A stretch of 64,000 bases of DNA from JANMJD01 sp963828405 (GCA_963828405.1 CAWHEG010000031.1:2976001-3040000), one strand, 5' to 3'; counted from the stretch's first letter, positions 31,801 to 41,136 are shown. Notes: generated by a model from the letters alone, not told the origin. Translations and numbers: made by a program.

Positions 31801-32587
31801 CGATCAGCCAGGCGCAGACGCCCGAGGAGATCACCGCCATCCGTGACACCGCCCGGAGCAGGACCCGGCGTGGAACGTCGCGGACCACCACCCCGGCGAA
31901 GAGGCACCACATCGCCGGAGCCACGAGGACGTAGGCGCTGGCAGCCAGGTTCCCACCGCCGGCCGTGGCCAGGCAGAGGGCGAACCGGGCCGGGTCGGAC
32001 CAGCCGGGACTGTCGAGGCTGCGGGCGGCGAAGTGGATCAGCCACGGCAGGGCGGCCCAGGCGAGGAGCACGACCGAACGCGTGCCGAGGTACTGCATCG
32101 CGTAGGGCGACAGCATGTAGGCCAGCGCCGCGGGGAGCGCGCCGGGACCCTCCCAACGCATCGTGCGCATCAGGACCATCACCCCGATGCCTGCCAACAG
32201 GATGATCGTGCCGAGCCACAGCCGCTGGGCGATCCAGGTCGGCACGTGCAGCGCGTGGGTCAGCCAGAACCACGGGGCCATCGGGAAGGCGTAACCGTTG
32301 GTGCGGTCGATCACCGAACCGAACAGATACCCGGGATCCCATCGGCCGCCCGCCAGGCGCAGCGTCCGGGCCGGATCGAGGTACACGCCGTCGTTGGTGT
32401 CGAGGGCGACCAGGCCGACCCGGGTGAGGAGCAACGGCACGTAGGCGACGACGGCCAGCACGGCGCTGGCGACGCCCAGCGGGACCTCGTCGTCGGGGCC
32501 GCGTGCCACACGGTGGCGTCGGTGCTCGATCGGTGCTGCGCCCGTCGCCGTGGTCCTCACCGAGGTGACGGTGCCTTCCGTGAACAC
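28853..32587 (-). CDS. AftD-type alpha-(1->3)-arabinofuranosyltransferase
   Basis: A 1244-residue GT-C membrane glycosyltransferase of the AftD/DUF3367 family, which adds arabinofuranose from decaprenyl-phospho-arabinose to cell-envelope glycans. The first extracytoplasmic loop has ALDTNDGVYLDPARTLRLAG with the family's acidic residues. About a dozen hydrophobic helices fill the first 450 residues. A large periplasmic part follows with discoidin-like modules (PTLAFDGDIDTGWRVG, then IVLHQSAGSG), and two helices end the protein. It is a paralogue of the gene at 46.8-51.1 kb, sharing the VLTDSNR and SxGYG/SYG segments. GTG 32587 is chosen because TACGAT lies 8 bases upstream. It is divergent from dprE1. 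Confidence 0.85.
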   Translation of the reverse strand: MFTEGTVTSVRTTATGAAPIEHRRHRVARGPDDEVPLGVASAVLAVVAYVPLLLTRVGLVALDTNDGVYLDPARTLRLAGGRWDPGYLFGSVIDRTNGYAFPMAPWFWLTHALHVPTWIAQRLWLGTIILLAGIGVMVLMRTMRWEGPGALPAALAYMLSPYAMQYLGTRSVVLLAWAALPWLIHFAARSLDSPGWSDPARFALCLATAGGGNLAASAYVLVAPAMWCLFAGVVVRDVPRRVLLRAVSRMAVISSGVCAWLIVGWAYAPRVELAHALFHDPRVDSARATTPSEVVRGLGGWETYIADSGRWASSVYHRWPAVILLSFVVPVIGLGGLALTRFRNRLYFIGLLVAGMVLSVGAAPVEHREASARLFKALTASSLGGVFAPSSRAVPLLTLALAVAFGAVVRAVIRARATAWWSAQLAAGLVLLATVPAVVTGRAIDSDLLLRDGVPGYWRQAAAAVNGMPADLNVLELPGQTPSYVWGTTNRPISASLFDDPVGLRTTPILGQRPTIDVLAAIDDQLRGQTLEPVAIAPLARLLAIGAIVVRHDDGEFQAAATEALRVLRSAASNLGDVVEVGTFRQHGPGSPGVTVFRVPGVQPRLRIFEATEATVVAADGRGLVDLANAGLLTGTELVVSTSRDGSRELADRVDPDTPVILTDSNRLERRAGIGEQPSIGATEAVSRSGPPSNWGGPPGERLGPTVGDDAAHIELPEGVSVSSSGYGAPDRFVPGDRPTLAFDGDIDTGWRVGRGASPIGERLVLQLPGPVTTEAIVLHQSAGSGAGRPITGVHLEFDGVRSQDVDLGAPANDPQATEPPAGHRVALTTRTFRTLAVEITAVGEGDPSAGAGFSEIEIPGVAPVVETLALPDELLRFGDRIATHPITVSLVRWRSGARDDDPEREIRRSFSLPTRGRFELAGAAHALAAVTEVDQTCRSDLVSIDGRAIPVRLEPGASGGLRLSGCEAVSAGPGVVTVVSSRLGAPGIEVAVDRLTMTSAAAATAAPGPATPPSRGEPEVALDGSTGLTIKLPKASAGVWLVRAASASSGWVATVDGNEVDESYPANGFGLAWPLDVGDGTRHTVVVRIPAQRRVGIAVIGSTVAGLLAVALALRRRRPSPSVDPPARVLRPRFVPVGVVALTTLVVFGVAGGTLPGLTAGAAALAIEYRRDYVPRIGWGGAVLLVAVGVAKAAWQLFAAEPAGPAWPGATPWLDILTWTAVAAAVTAGIGTATGRASTRYGP

Positions 32588-32595
32588 TGCCACCC

Positions 32596-32601
32596 ATCGT
32601 A
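32596..32601 (-). promoter_or_regulatory. -10-like TACGAT, leaderless promoter of the AftD-type gene
   Basis: TACGAT on the minus strand lies 8 bases before GTG 32587. With the dprE1 hexamer 50 bases away it forms a compact divergent promoter pair. Confidence 0.5.
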
Positions 32602-32650
32602 GGTGACCCGACGCCTCGCGGTGTGGCCGACGTGGCCGCGGGCGGGTCGG

Positions 32651-32656
32651 TAGGCT
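32651..32656 (+). promoter_or_regulatory. -10-like TAGGCT, leaderless promoter of dprE1
   Basis: TAGGCT lies 9 bases before the dprE1 GTG and faces away from the AftD-type gene. Confidence 0.5.
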
Positions 32657-32665
32657 TCTCGATTC

Positions 32666-34030
32666 GTGACCCGGCCGCCCGACTCGCAGATGCTCACCGG
32701 CTGGGGAGGCACCGCGCCGACCCGGGCCCGGCTCGTCGGCGTCGGCTCGGCCGACGAGGCGCGCGACGCCCTCCAGAGCGTCGATGGCCGCGGCGCCATC
32801 GCCCGCGGGCTCGGGCGCTCCTACGGATCTCCGGCGCAGAACGCCGGTGGTCTCGTGCTGGCCATCGCCGGTCAGGGGGGGACACCCCGTCTCGACCGCC
32901 TCGCAAGCACGGTCACGGCGCACGCCGGACTCTCGCTCGACGCGCTGATGAAGTTCCTCGTGCCCCTCGGCTTCTTCGTCCCGGTCACACCCGGGACCCG
33001 CCAGGTGACCCTCGGCGGGGCGATCGCCGCCGACATCCACGGCAAGAACCATCACGTCGAGGGCAGCCTCGGCAACCACGTCGTCGCCATGTCGTTGTTC
33101 GTCGCCGACGGATCGGTGGTCGAACTCGCCCCCGACTGCGAGCCGGAGCTGTTCTGGGCGACCATCGGCGGCATGGGCCTCACCGGGGTGATCCTCGCCG
33201 CCACCATTCGGGTCCTGCCGATCGAGACCAGCCGGATGGTCGTCGACACCGAACGGGCGGATGATCTCGATGACGTCTGCGCCAGGATGGCCGGGGGCGA
33301 TCACCGCTACCGCTACTCGGTGGCCTGGGTCGATCTGAGTGCCACGGGTCGCCGGCTCGGTCGTTCGGTGCTCTCCCGCGGCGACCACGCCCCGCTGGCC
33401 GCCCTCTCGGGCCGGGCGGTCCACGAGCCACTGCACTTCGATCCGCATCCCCGGCTCACCGCCCCGCACGTCCCCAACGGCCTGCTCAACCGCATGTCGA
33501 TCCGCGCCTTCAACGAGATCTGGTACCGCAAGGCGCCCCGTCGGCGTACCGGCCAGATCTGCCCGATCGGCTCGTTCTTCCATCCGCTCGACGGCGTCCA
33601 GGCGTGGAACCGGCTCTACGGGCCGCAGGGCTTCGTGCAGTACCAGGTCGTCATCCCGTTCGGGGGCGAGCGCGTGCTGCGCACCGTCGTGGAACGGATG
33701 GCCGACTTCGGGGACCCCTCGTTCCTGGTCGTGCTCAAGCGCTTCGGCAGCGGCAACCCCGGCCCGCTGTCGTTCCCGATGCCCGGATGGACGATCACCG
33801 TCGACGTCGCCGCCGGTCGGCCGGGACTGTCGGAGCTGCTGACCGCCGTCGACCACGTCGTGCTCGACGCGGGCGGCCGCCACTACCTCGCCAAGGACGC
33901 CCACATGACCGCCGGGGCATTGCGCCGCGGCTACCCGCGGCTCGAGGAGTGGCGGGCGATCCGCGACAAGGTCGACCCGACGGGCGTCTGGCGCAGCGAC
34001 CTCGCCCGGCGGCTCGAACTCGTCTCCTGA
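32666..34030 (+). CDS. dprE1: Decaprenylphosphoryl-beta-D-ribose 2'-oxidase DprE1
   Basis: DprE1 (454 residues) is the FAD enzyme that oxidises decaprenyl-phospho-ribose at C2, the first half of the epimerisation to arabinose. The FAD-binding part has ARGLGRSYGSPAQN, TPGTRQVTLGGAIAADIHGKN and SLGNHV. The substrate-binding part ends with DAHMTAG and the RRLELVS terminus common to the family. At the position of the Mycobacterium tuberculosis drug-target Cys387 (GWNICVD) this protein reads GWTITVD, with Thr378. dprE2 follows 50 bases later. The 2-keto product is passed to DprE2. Confidence 0.93.
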   Translation: MTRPPDSQMLTGWGGTAPTRARLVGVGSADEARDALQSVDGRGAIARGLGRSYGSPAQNAGGLVLAIAGQGGTPRLDRLASTVTAHAGLSLDALMKFLVPLGFFVPVTPGTRQVTLGGAIAADIHGKNHHVEGSLGNHVVAMSLFVADGSVVELAPDCEPELFWATIGGMGLTGVILAATIRVLPIETSRMVVDTERADDLDDVCARMAGGDHRYRYSVAWVDLSATGRRLGRSVLSRGDHAPLAALSGRAVHEPLHFDPHPRLTAPHVPNGLLNRMSIRAFNEIWYRKAPRRRTGQICPIGSFFHPLDGVQAWNRLYGPQGFVQYQVVIPFGGERVLRTVVERMADFGDPSFLVVLKRFGSGNPGPLSFPMPGWTITVDVAAGRPGLSELLTAVDHVVLDAGGRHYLAKDAHMTAGALRRGYPRLEEWRAIRDKVDPTGVWRSDLARRLELVS

Positions 34031-34080
34031 CCGTCCCATCGACACGCGCTGGGGCGGCTCGCGCCGCCCGGGAGGAAGCT

Positions 34081-34842
34081 GTGCAGAACGCATTCGGTGA
34101 CCCGCAGACCATCGTCCTGCTCGGGGCGACCAGCGACATCGGCCGGGCCACCGTGCGCCGGCTGGTCCGCCCGTCGACGAGCACCGTCGTGCTCGCCTGC
34201 CGGCGCCCCCCCGACGCCGACGACTTCGCCGCCGAGCTCCGCGCCCTCGGCGTGGCGACGGTCGACACCGTGCCCTTCGACGCCGTCGATCATCGCCGCC
34301 ACGCGCCGCTGATCGAGGAGCTGGCCGAACGGCACGGCGACCTCGACCTGGTGCTGCTCGCCTTCGGGGTGCTCGGCGATCCGGAGGAGTTCCTCGCCGA
34401 CCCGGCCGCGGCGGCGCCGGTGCTCGAGGTCAACTACGTCGCCGGCGTGACGATGGGCCTGGCGGTGGCCAACCGGCTCCGCCGCCAGGGCCACGGCAGG
34501 ATGGTGGTCTTCTCGAGCGTCGCCGGCGAGCGGGTGCGCAAGGCCAACTACGTCTACGGCTCGACCAAGGCGGGCCTCGACGGGTTCGCCCAGGGTCTCG
34601 GCGACTCGCTGCAGGGCAGCGGCGCGGCGTTGCTCGTCGTGCGTCCCGGCTTCGTGCGTTCGAAGATGACGACCGGGATGAAGCCCTCGGCGTTCGCCTC
34701 GACGGCCGACGACGTCGCCGGCGCCGTCGAACGCGGGCTGCGCACCGGCACCCACACCGTGTGGAGCCCGCCGGTGATCCGCTACATCTTCTCGGCGTTG
34801 CGCCACCTGCCTCGACCGATCTGGCGTCGCCTGAGGATCTGA
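34081..34842 (+). CDS. dprE2: Decaprenylphosphoryl-2-keto-D-erythropentose reductase DprE2
   Basis: DprE2 (253 residues) is a short-chain dehydrogenase that reduces the 2-keto intermediate to decaprenyl-phospho-arabinose. The cofactor motif is LLGATSDIGRA (TGxxxGxG type). The catalytic residues are Ser in VVFSSVAG and YVYGSTKAG with Tyr and Lys. Unlike its neighbours it has a good ribosome binding site (GGAGG about 6 bases before GTG 34081), as expected for a downstream operon gene. The stop lies in a hairpin shared with the convergent glycosyltransferase. Confidence 0.93.
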   Translation: MQNAFGDPQTIVLLGATSDIGRATVRRLVRPSTSTVVLACRRPPDADDFAAELRALGVATVDTVPFDAVDHRRHAPLIEELAERHGDLDLVLLAFGVLGDPEEFLADPAAAAPVLEVNYVAGVTMGLAVANRLRRQGHGRMVVFSSVAGERVRKANYVYGSTKAGLDGFAQGLGDSLQGSGAALLVVRPGFVRSKMTTGMKPSAFASTADDVAGAVERGLRTGTHTVWSPPVIRYIFSALRHLPRPIWRRLRI

Positions 34843-34860
34843 CCGTCGTGGGGCCGGTCA
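34840..34860. terminator. Convergent hairpin carrying both stop codons
   Basis: TGACCG (34840-34845) pairs with CGGTCA (34855-34860). Each arm contains a stop codon of one of the two convergent genes. No T-run is present. Confidence 0.5.
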
Positions 34861-37800
34861 GCCGGCAGGCGTGAACGGACCGGGTTGGCTCGGGCCGGTG
34901 CCGTCGGGGCGTGGGGGCACCGGCACGCTGACCTCCACGGCATAGTCGAAGGCCGGCTCGTACGGTCCCTCGTACGGGCCGGTGCCGTCGCCGACCGCGC
35001 AACGGTGATAGAGCCGCACGAGGTCGTTCTCGTAGCTGCCGACGAGGCAGAACTGGTTCTCGACCACCTGGTTCGGCCGATCGTCGCCGAAGACGGTCGA
35101 GGTGTTCGGCTCGATCCAGCCCGACCAGTAGCGGGTCAGGATCAGCCAGTCGGCCGAGGCGACGTCGTCGGCGAGACGCGAACCCTCGGCGTTGGCCAGA
35201 CCCGGATCCATCTCGATGTAGTAGGTGGCCGGGGTCAACTCGGGGAAGAGATAGTAGAAGAAGACGTCGCTGTACACCGTCGAGCGCAGGTCGACGGGCC
35301 CGACCAGGAGTCGCTCGCCGGGGGCCAGGCGGGCATCGAGGTCGGCGACGAGCTGCTCGGCGGCCCGCCACGGACGGGTGTCGCCGAGGTAGAAGGTCCG
35401 CTCGCCGCGCCGTACGGGCAGGCCGACGGCGACCTGGCCGAGGCTCTGGCGAACGCTGTTCAGATACGGTCGGTAGCTGAAGTAGGGGAAGACCACGAGG
35501 TAGGAGCCGGCCACGGCGGCGACCCCGGCGGCGACCCGGCCGGCCCCGGTCCACGAGACCCGCGTGACCCGTAGCACCTCGACGATGGCGCACGGGGCCA
35601 CGGCGAAGCACACGCACGACACCCAGGCGAAGTGCGCCGAATCGGGGCGCTGGAAGCCCTGGGGGAGCAGCCCCACTCCGAAGATCGCCGTGGCCAGCAG
35701 GGTACGGGTGCGGCCGAGGTGGTCCGTGCGCCGATGGGCCCACACGGCCACGGTGAGAACGCCCAGGGCGACGGCGGGGAGCAGGAAGAACCACAGGAAC
35801 AGCTGATGCGGCCCGGCGAGGTGCGGCACCCCCCACCACGGCGGGAACTTGTCGGCGATGACCTGCAGCGCCCCCTGGAAGTAGTCCCAGGATGGCGGCC
35901 GGGGAAGTTCGCGTCCCGGGCGCAGTCGGGCGACCGGGTCGACGAGCATGCCCTCGATCGACGGGCGCAGGCCGGCCCGGGCGAGGTGCACGAACATCGG
36001 CAGCAGACCGACGGCGGCCCCGGCGAGCAGTGGGCGCAGCCGGCGCGTACGCCACCAGAGGAACAGGTGGGTGGCGGCCAGGGCGAGGGCGAGGTCGGGT
36101 CGGAAGGTGAGGGCGAGCCCGCCAAGCACCCCGGCCGTGACGCACCAGGCCTGCGCCCGGGGCACGTCGCTGCGCGACCGGAGGGCGGCGACGATGCTCC
36201 ACAGCCCGAGGCCCACCCCACCGTTCCAGGCCAGCGCCGACAACCCGATCGGGGTGAGCACGAGGATCGCCGACAGCGTGGCGCAGCCGACGGCGGCCAG
36301 GCGGCCCCACGCCCGGGTGAGGGCGTAGATCCCGAGGATGATCAGCAGATGCTGAGCCAGCCCGAAGCTGCGCTCGACCGCCAGCCGGACACCGAAGAGC
36401 TGGTAGGCGGCGGCGAGCAGGTCGAGCGATCCCGGACCGTAGAGGTGGAGGAAGTCGACGTTCGGGACGTCGCCGGCCAGCACCCGTTCGGGGAAGGTGA
36501 GCATGAAGCCCTCCTCCATCGTGGATCCCGACGACCGGTAGAGCCCGCGCAGCGGGGCGGCGACGATCGCGGCGAGCACGGCCGGTGCGACCCAGCCGCG
36601 ACGGCTTGCGAGCCGTATGCGCCCTCCGAGGACGAAGGCACCCGGATCGCCAGCCTCGCGTCCACCGCCGGCGAGCGTCGAGGCGGCCCGGCCGAGCAGC
36701 GGGGTGATCCCGACCGCGGCGAGCAGGCACAGCACGGGTTCGGCCGGGGCGCGGAACCGGGTGGTGCCGTAGGCGTAGGCGGCCGTGACGGTGACCGAGA
36801 CGATCTGGGCGATCAACGGCCACATCCGCCGTCGGGCGCGACGGAGGCGGATCACGCCGAGGGCGGACGCCCCGACCAGGGCGTAGTAGTAGCCCAAGCC
36901 GACGCGCGCCCAATCGACGTCGCGCCCCTCGATGGCGGCGAACTCGGTGTTCTGCCACGGTCGGAACAGCTCCCACTGGCGCCCGACCCGGGCGGCGACG
37001 ACCTTGGGGAGCTGCGACAGGTGGTCCCGGGCGTACTCCAGGCCGCGTCGTCGCCAGTAGTTCGACTTCTCCGCCTCGTCGCCCGGTGGATCGCCGCCGA
37101 TCTCGGCGCGGATCTGCTCCTGGCAGTCGAACAGCCAGAAGCCGAGGAACTTGCCCGAGTAGGTCTCGTCGCAGTTGGCGTAGACGATCAGCTCGTTGCC
37201 GTTCGTCGAGAGCGGGACGGAGGTGGCGAACCGTAGCGAGTTGCGGATGGCCCACGGGGCGATCACGGCCAGGCATGCCGCGCCGGCCAAGGCCAGGTGG
37301 GCCAGCCGACGGCGCATCGGCCACGAGCGTTCTGCCAGGAACCACGGCGCGATCATCAACGGGCCGAGCAACAGGCCTTCGCCCCGGGTCAGGGCGGCCA
37401 GACCGACCAGGGCGCCGGCGACCAGCGTGATCAGCGTCCGGCGCTCCTCGTCCCGCCAGCGGTACATCGCCAGGATGCTCGTCGTGGTCAGCAGGGCGAA
37501 CAGCCCTTCGGGGAACAGCACCCCGTCGATCATCCACAGGTTCGGGTAGCACGCGGCGAGGACCGCGGCGACGAGTCCGGCCGTCGGACCGGCGATCCGG
37601 CGTCCGATCAGGCCGACGACGAACACGGTGGACGCCCCGATGACGAGCGAGATCATCTTGTGGTCGAAGTAGGTGATCCCCCCGAAGCGCGAGGTCAGCG
37701 ACAGGACCATCGGGTACAGCGGGCCGTGCAGCGCGCTCGGCGATGCGCTGGCCGTGGGCGATCCAGTTGAGCGGTTCGAGGAAACCCCTGCCCTCGGCCA

Positions 37801-39067
37801 GCAGGTTGGCGGTCGTGTGGTAGAAGAGCGGGTCGCCGCCGTCGGTGCGTTCCGGGGCCACGGCGAGCAGGCCGGCGAAGCGGACGAGGAACGCCGCCGA
37901 GGTGACGGCGGCGATCGAAAACCGCCATCCACTCGCCGTGGACGGCGACCGCAGCGGCAGGCGGCGAACGGCGAGGATGCCGACGGCGATCAGCGTGCCG
38001 ATCGCTGCCGAGACGAGGATCGCCCAGACGGCGACGGGCGACGCCGGGCCGTCGAGCATCAGTCTGCCGGTGACGCCGCTGACCCGCTCGCGGTACTGCC
38101 GGGCGATCAGCTCCGCCACCGGTTCGCCGGTGAGCAGCAGCCCCGGCGCGCAGCTGGCCAGCACGGTCGTGGCCGGATGGACCAGGCGGTTGGGGACGTT
38201 GAGCAGGATGTGACCGACGCCGGCAGCGACACACACGGCGAGAACATGGCCGACGAGCAGGTCGAAGGTGGAGGTCGGTTGGCGATGCAGGGCGAGCCCC
38301 GAGGCGAACGTCGTGATCGCCCCGGCACCGATCGCCAGCGCCCCGGCCGCGACGAGCAGGCGCTTGTCGGGTCTGGGTCTGAACACCCCGACGCGGCGGG
38401 CTTCCACCACCACGGCCAGGCCCATGCCCACCCCGATCGGGGCCAACTGGGCGGGGAGCCACGAGATCGGTCCGTACGTCGAAGTGGTACCGGTCAGGTC
38501 GCAGCCCAGCCGGACGGCGAGGCCGACGCCGATGAGGGCGGCGATGCCCTTCAACTCCCGCGCCACCGCCCGTCGGGGATCGAGCCCGTCCCGCCGGACG
38601 ACCCGCGACCATGCCGGAGCGAGCAGCCCTGCCGTGGCGATGACGGCGAGCAGCCACCCGACGGTCAACCCGTCGATCGGCCCGAGGGAGCGGGGGTCGC
38701 GGAAGGCGAGCATGGTCACCGCCAGCTGCCGCGGACCGCCTTCGAGGCCGACGATCGCACCGGCGACGGCCACCGTCAACCACCACACCGGCATCACCCG
38801 GCGGGCGGCCGTCCACCACCACTGACGGGCCCGGGGAGGGCGTCGGCCGGCGAGGTGATCGCGGGCCCAGGGCCGGTACATCAGCGCCGTCAGCCCGACG
38901 AGCACGACGATCGATCCGATGTCGAGGCGGGCGAGCAGCCGCCCGCGGGTCGAATCGTCGATCGAGCCGGCCATCTCCGCCGTGCGCCGCACGATCAGGG
39001 CGATCGCCCCGAGTCCGACGAGTGCGCCGGCGCGGGCCGTGACCGTCGCTCGTGAATTGGGGGCCAT
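34858..39067 (-). CDS. Giant membrane protein: acyltransferase-3-like domain plus two GT-C domains (one indel)
   Basis: Read through a single-base indel near 37735, this is one protein of about 1402 residues. Residues about 1-390 are a multi-helix region resembling acyltransferase-3 proteins (RRVMPVWWL, then GPIDGLTVGWLL). Next is an ArnT/PMT-like GT-C domain: RTDGGDPLFYHTTANLL, then after the indel HGPLYPMVLSL and FPEGLFALL. A second GT-C-like unit starts near SSGSTMEEGFMLTFPERV with VDFLHLYGPGS. A periplasmic tail ends the protein. Deleting one G restores GQRIASALHGPLYPM. No substrate is known; a polyprenyl-phosphate sugar donor is likely from the GT-C fold. GAGG lies upstream of ATG 39067. 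Confidence 0.7.
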
Positions 39068-39106
39068 GGGCTGCGGGGTTCCTCGCGGCAACACTTCGGG
39101 AATCCG

Positions 39107-39112
39107 TAGTGT
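39107..39112 (+). promoter_or_regulatory. -10-like TAGTGT, leaderless promoter of the GT4 gene
   Basis: TAGTGT lies 8 bases before GTG 39121 in the short divergent gap to the giant glycosyltransferase. Confidence 0.5.
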
Positions 39113-39120
39113 AGGAAGCC

Positions 39121-40317
39121 GTGCCCGACGCCGAAGACCACGACGGCCCCCAGCGGCTCGATGACCTCGTCGCGGAGTTGAATCACCACCGCGTGCAGCG
39201 AATCCATGTCCTGGCGTGGCGCGACCTCGACGATCCCGATGCCGGCGGATCGGAGGTCCACGCCGACGAGTGCATGCGCCGCTGGGCCGATGCCGGACTC
39301 GACGTGCTCCACCGCACGTCGGCGGCGATCGGCCGGCCGAGCGTGGCCGTGCGCAACGGTTACCGGGTCGTGCGGCGCGGCAGCCGTTACTCGGTGTTCC
39401 CGCGGACGATGGTCGGCGAGCTCACCGGCCGGATGGGGCCCTGTGACGCCCTCGTCGAGATCTGGAACGGGGTGCCCTGGTTCTCGCCGATCTGGTTCCG
39501 TGGCCCGCGGATCACGTTCATCCATCACGTGCACGGGCCGATGTGGGACCAGATGTTCCCGCCGCCCTTCGGAGCGCTCGGCCGCCTGCTCGAGGCGCGC
39601 CTGGCCCCGCCGTTCTACCGCCGGGGGTTGACGGCCACGCCGTCGGACTCGACCCGCAACGAGGTGATCGAGGTCCTCGGTCTGCGGCCGGAGCGGGTGC
39701 GGGCGATCCCCAACGGCGTCGACCCGTTCTTCCACCCCGGCGGCGAGCGTTCCCCGCACCCGATGGTCGTCGCCGTCGGGCGTCAGGCCCCCGTCAAGCG
39801 CTTCGTCGAGCTGCTCCGCGCCTGCGAAACGGCCCGGCAGGCCGGTCCGCACCCCGAGCTGCGCCTCGTCCTCGTCGGCGACGGGCCGGAGCGCCCGCTG
39901 ATCGAACGGTGGATCGCCGAGCACGATGCAGCGGGCTGGGTGGCGCTCACCGGCCGCGTCACCCATGCCGAGCTGCGTGACCTGTACCGGCAGGCATGGC
40001 TGGTGGCGAGCGCCTCGCTCGCCGAGGGCTGGGGTCTGGCCCTGACCGAGGGCGCGGCGTGCGGCACGCCTGCCGTCGCCACCGACATCAGCGGTCACCG
40101 CTGCTCGGTCGTCGACGGGGTCACGGGGGTGCTCGTCGCCGATCTCGACGACCTCGGCACGGCGATCTCGCAGGTGCTTGCCGACCGGGCGCTGCGTGAT
40201 CGCCTCGGCGCCGCCGCCCGGGCCCGGGCGACCACGCTGACCTGGGACCGGGTGGCCTACGAGGTGCTCGACGTGCTGTGCGCGGCGACGCGCGAGCAAC
40301 GGGGAACCGCCTTGTAG
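39121..40317 (+). CDS. Glycosyltransferase family 4
   Basis: A 398-residue GT-B glycosyltransferase of family GT4. The N-terminal domain has DPDAGGSEVHADECMRRW, typical of enzymes that bind a polyprenyl or glycan acceptor. The C-terminal domain has VVAVGRQAPVKRF, the donor-binding ASLAEGWGLALTEGAACGTP with the EX7E pattern, and a final helix. No membrane segment is visible, so it works at the cytoplasmic face. Sugar and acceptor cannot be read from sequence. The next gene begins 12 bases after the stop. Confidence 0.88.
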   Translation: MPDAEDHDGPQRLDDLVAELNHHRVQRIHVLAWRDLDDPDAGGSEVHADECMRRWADAGLDVLHRTSAAIGRPSVAVRNGYRVVRRGSRYSVFPRTMVGELTGRMGPCDALVEIWNGVPWFSPIWFRGPRITFIHHVHGPMWDQMFPPPFGALGRLLEARLAPPFYRRGLTATPSDSTRNEVIEVLGLRPERVRAIPNGVDPFFHPGGERSPHPMVVAVGRQAPVKRFVELLRACETARQAGPHPELRLVLVGDGPERPLIERWIAEHDAAGWVALTGRVTHAELRDLYRQAWLVASASLAEGWGLALTEGAACGTPAVATDISGHRCSVVDGVTGVLVADLDDLGTAISQVLADRALRDRLGAAARARATTLTWDRVAYEVLDVLCAATREQRGTAL

Positions 40318-40320
40318 GGT
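40315..40320 (+). promoter_or_regulatory. -10-like TAGGGT before the gene at 40330
   Basis: TAGGGT overlaps the GT4 stop codon and lies 9 bases before GTG 40330. Confidence 0.45.
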
Positions 40321-40329
40321 CGCCCCCCT

Positions 40330-40986
40330 GTGGTCACGTCGCCCGACGCCCCCAACGCTGCGGTCTTCGCGCCCCGCGGCCTGCAGCGGCTCGGTCCCCG
40401 AGCCGTCGTGCTCGCCCTGATCATCTGGTGGTGGCCGTCGCTGACCGGAGCGGGAGACACCGTCGACGTGCTGCTCTCGGGCGACGCCGAGATCGTCGCC
40501 GACTCCAACCCGGTCCTGCGTCGCCTACGCGAGGCCGGCCTCGAGGTGGCCGTCCACCCCGAGTGGTCCGACTGGTGCGACGCCTACGCCGGGCTGGCCC
40601 CGGTTCTCGAGTCGACCGATCCCGAAGTGGTCGTCCTGTCGTTCCGCCACGAGGGGACGTGCGACCGGGGGGCCGGTCCCCCCTTCGGCTACCTCGCCGA
40701 GCAGGTGGCGGCGGAGAAGATCCCGCTCGTCGTGCTCCAACCGGGACAGGGGCCGCCCACCGAGGGCTTCGGACCGGCGTTGGCGGCCCTCGACGACTAC
40801 GACCACGTCACGATCGCCGACGCCTCGCGCCTGCTGGGGGATGGGCCGACCGCCGAGCGGGCCCCGTGCCAGTGGTGGGACGACTGCGATCCCGACGGGA
40901 TGGTCGCCGTGCGCGATGCCGGCGGCGCGCTGACCCCGGCCGGCCTGGAGCGATTGGCGCGGGTGCTGGTGTCGGTGATCCCGTGA
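40330..40986 (+). CDS. Exported protein with a degenerate SGNH-hydrolase-like fold
   Basis: A 218-residue protein I do not recognise with certainty. It has a hydrophobic segment (about residues 26-42) that could be a signal anchor, then a domain starting VDVLLSGDAEIVADSN that resembles SGNH hydrolases attached to acyltransferases, where the motif is GDS. Here the Ser is Ala. The C-terminal DAGGALTPAGLERLARVL resembles the SGNH end block but lacks the catalytic His. It is therefore probably inactive as an esterase, or not a member. It lies directly after a GT4 gene and may act on the same envelope glycan. Confidence 0.5.
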   Translation: MVTSPDAPNAAVFAPRGLQRLGPRAVVLALIIWWWPSLTGAGDTVDVLLSGDAEIVADSNPVLRRLREAGLEVAVHPEWSDWCDAYAGLAPVLESTDPEVVVLSFRHEGTCDRGAGPPFGYLAEQVAAEKIPLVVLQPGQGPPTEGFGPALAALDDYDHVTIADASRLLGDGPTAERAPCQWWDDCDPDGMVAVRDAGGALTPAGLERLARVLVSVIP

Positions 40987-41110
40987 ATGCGCGTGCTGGC
41001 CCGGCCCGGGCGTCGCCCGCCCACCGAGGCCATCTCCCGTGACGCTGCCATCCCCAGGACGGGGCATGCGCTGATCGCTGCGCTCAGCCATCGAAGTCCT
41101 GTCCAGCCAG

Positions 41111-41136
41111 GTTTGGGTTGTCCACTCGCGGGGTAC
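41111..41136 (+). promoter_or_regulatory. SigB/SigF-type promoter (GTTT ... GGGTAC)
   Basis: GTTT at 41111-41114 and GGGTAC at 41131-41136 are separated by 16 bases, matching the consensus of SigF/SigB-class promoters. The hexamer ends 9 bases before the ATG of the small DUF6131-like gene. A SigF-class sigma gene lies 300 bases away. Confidence 0.55.
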
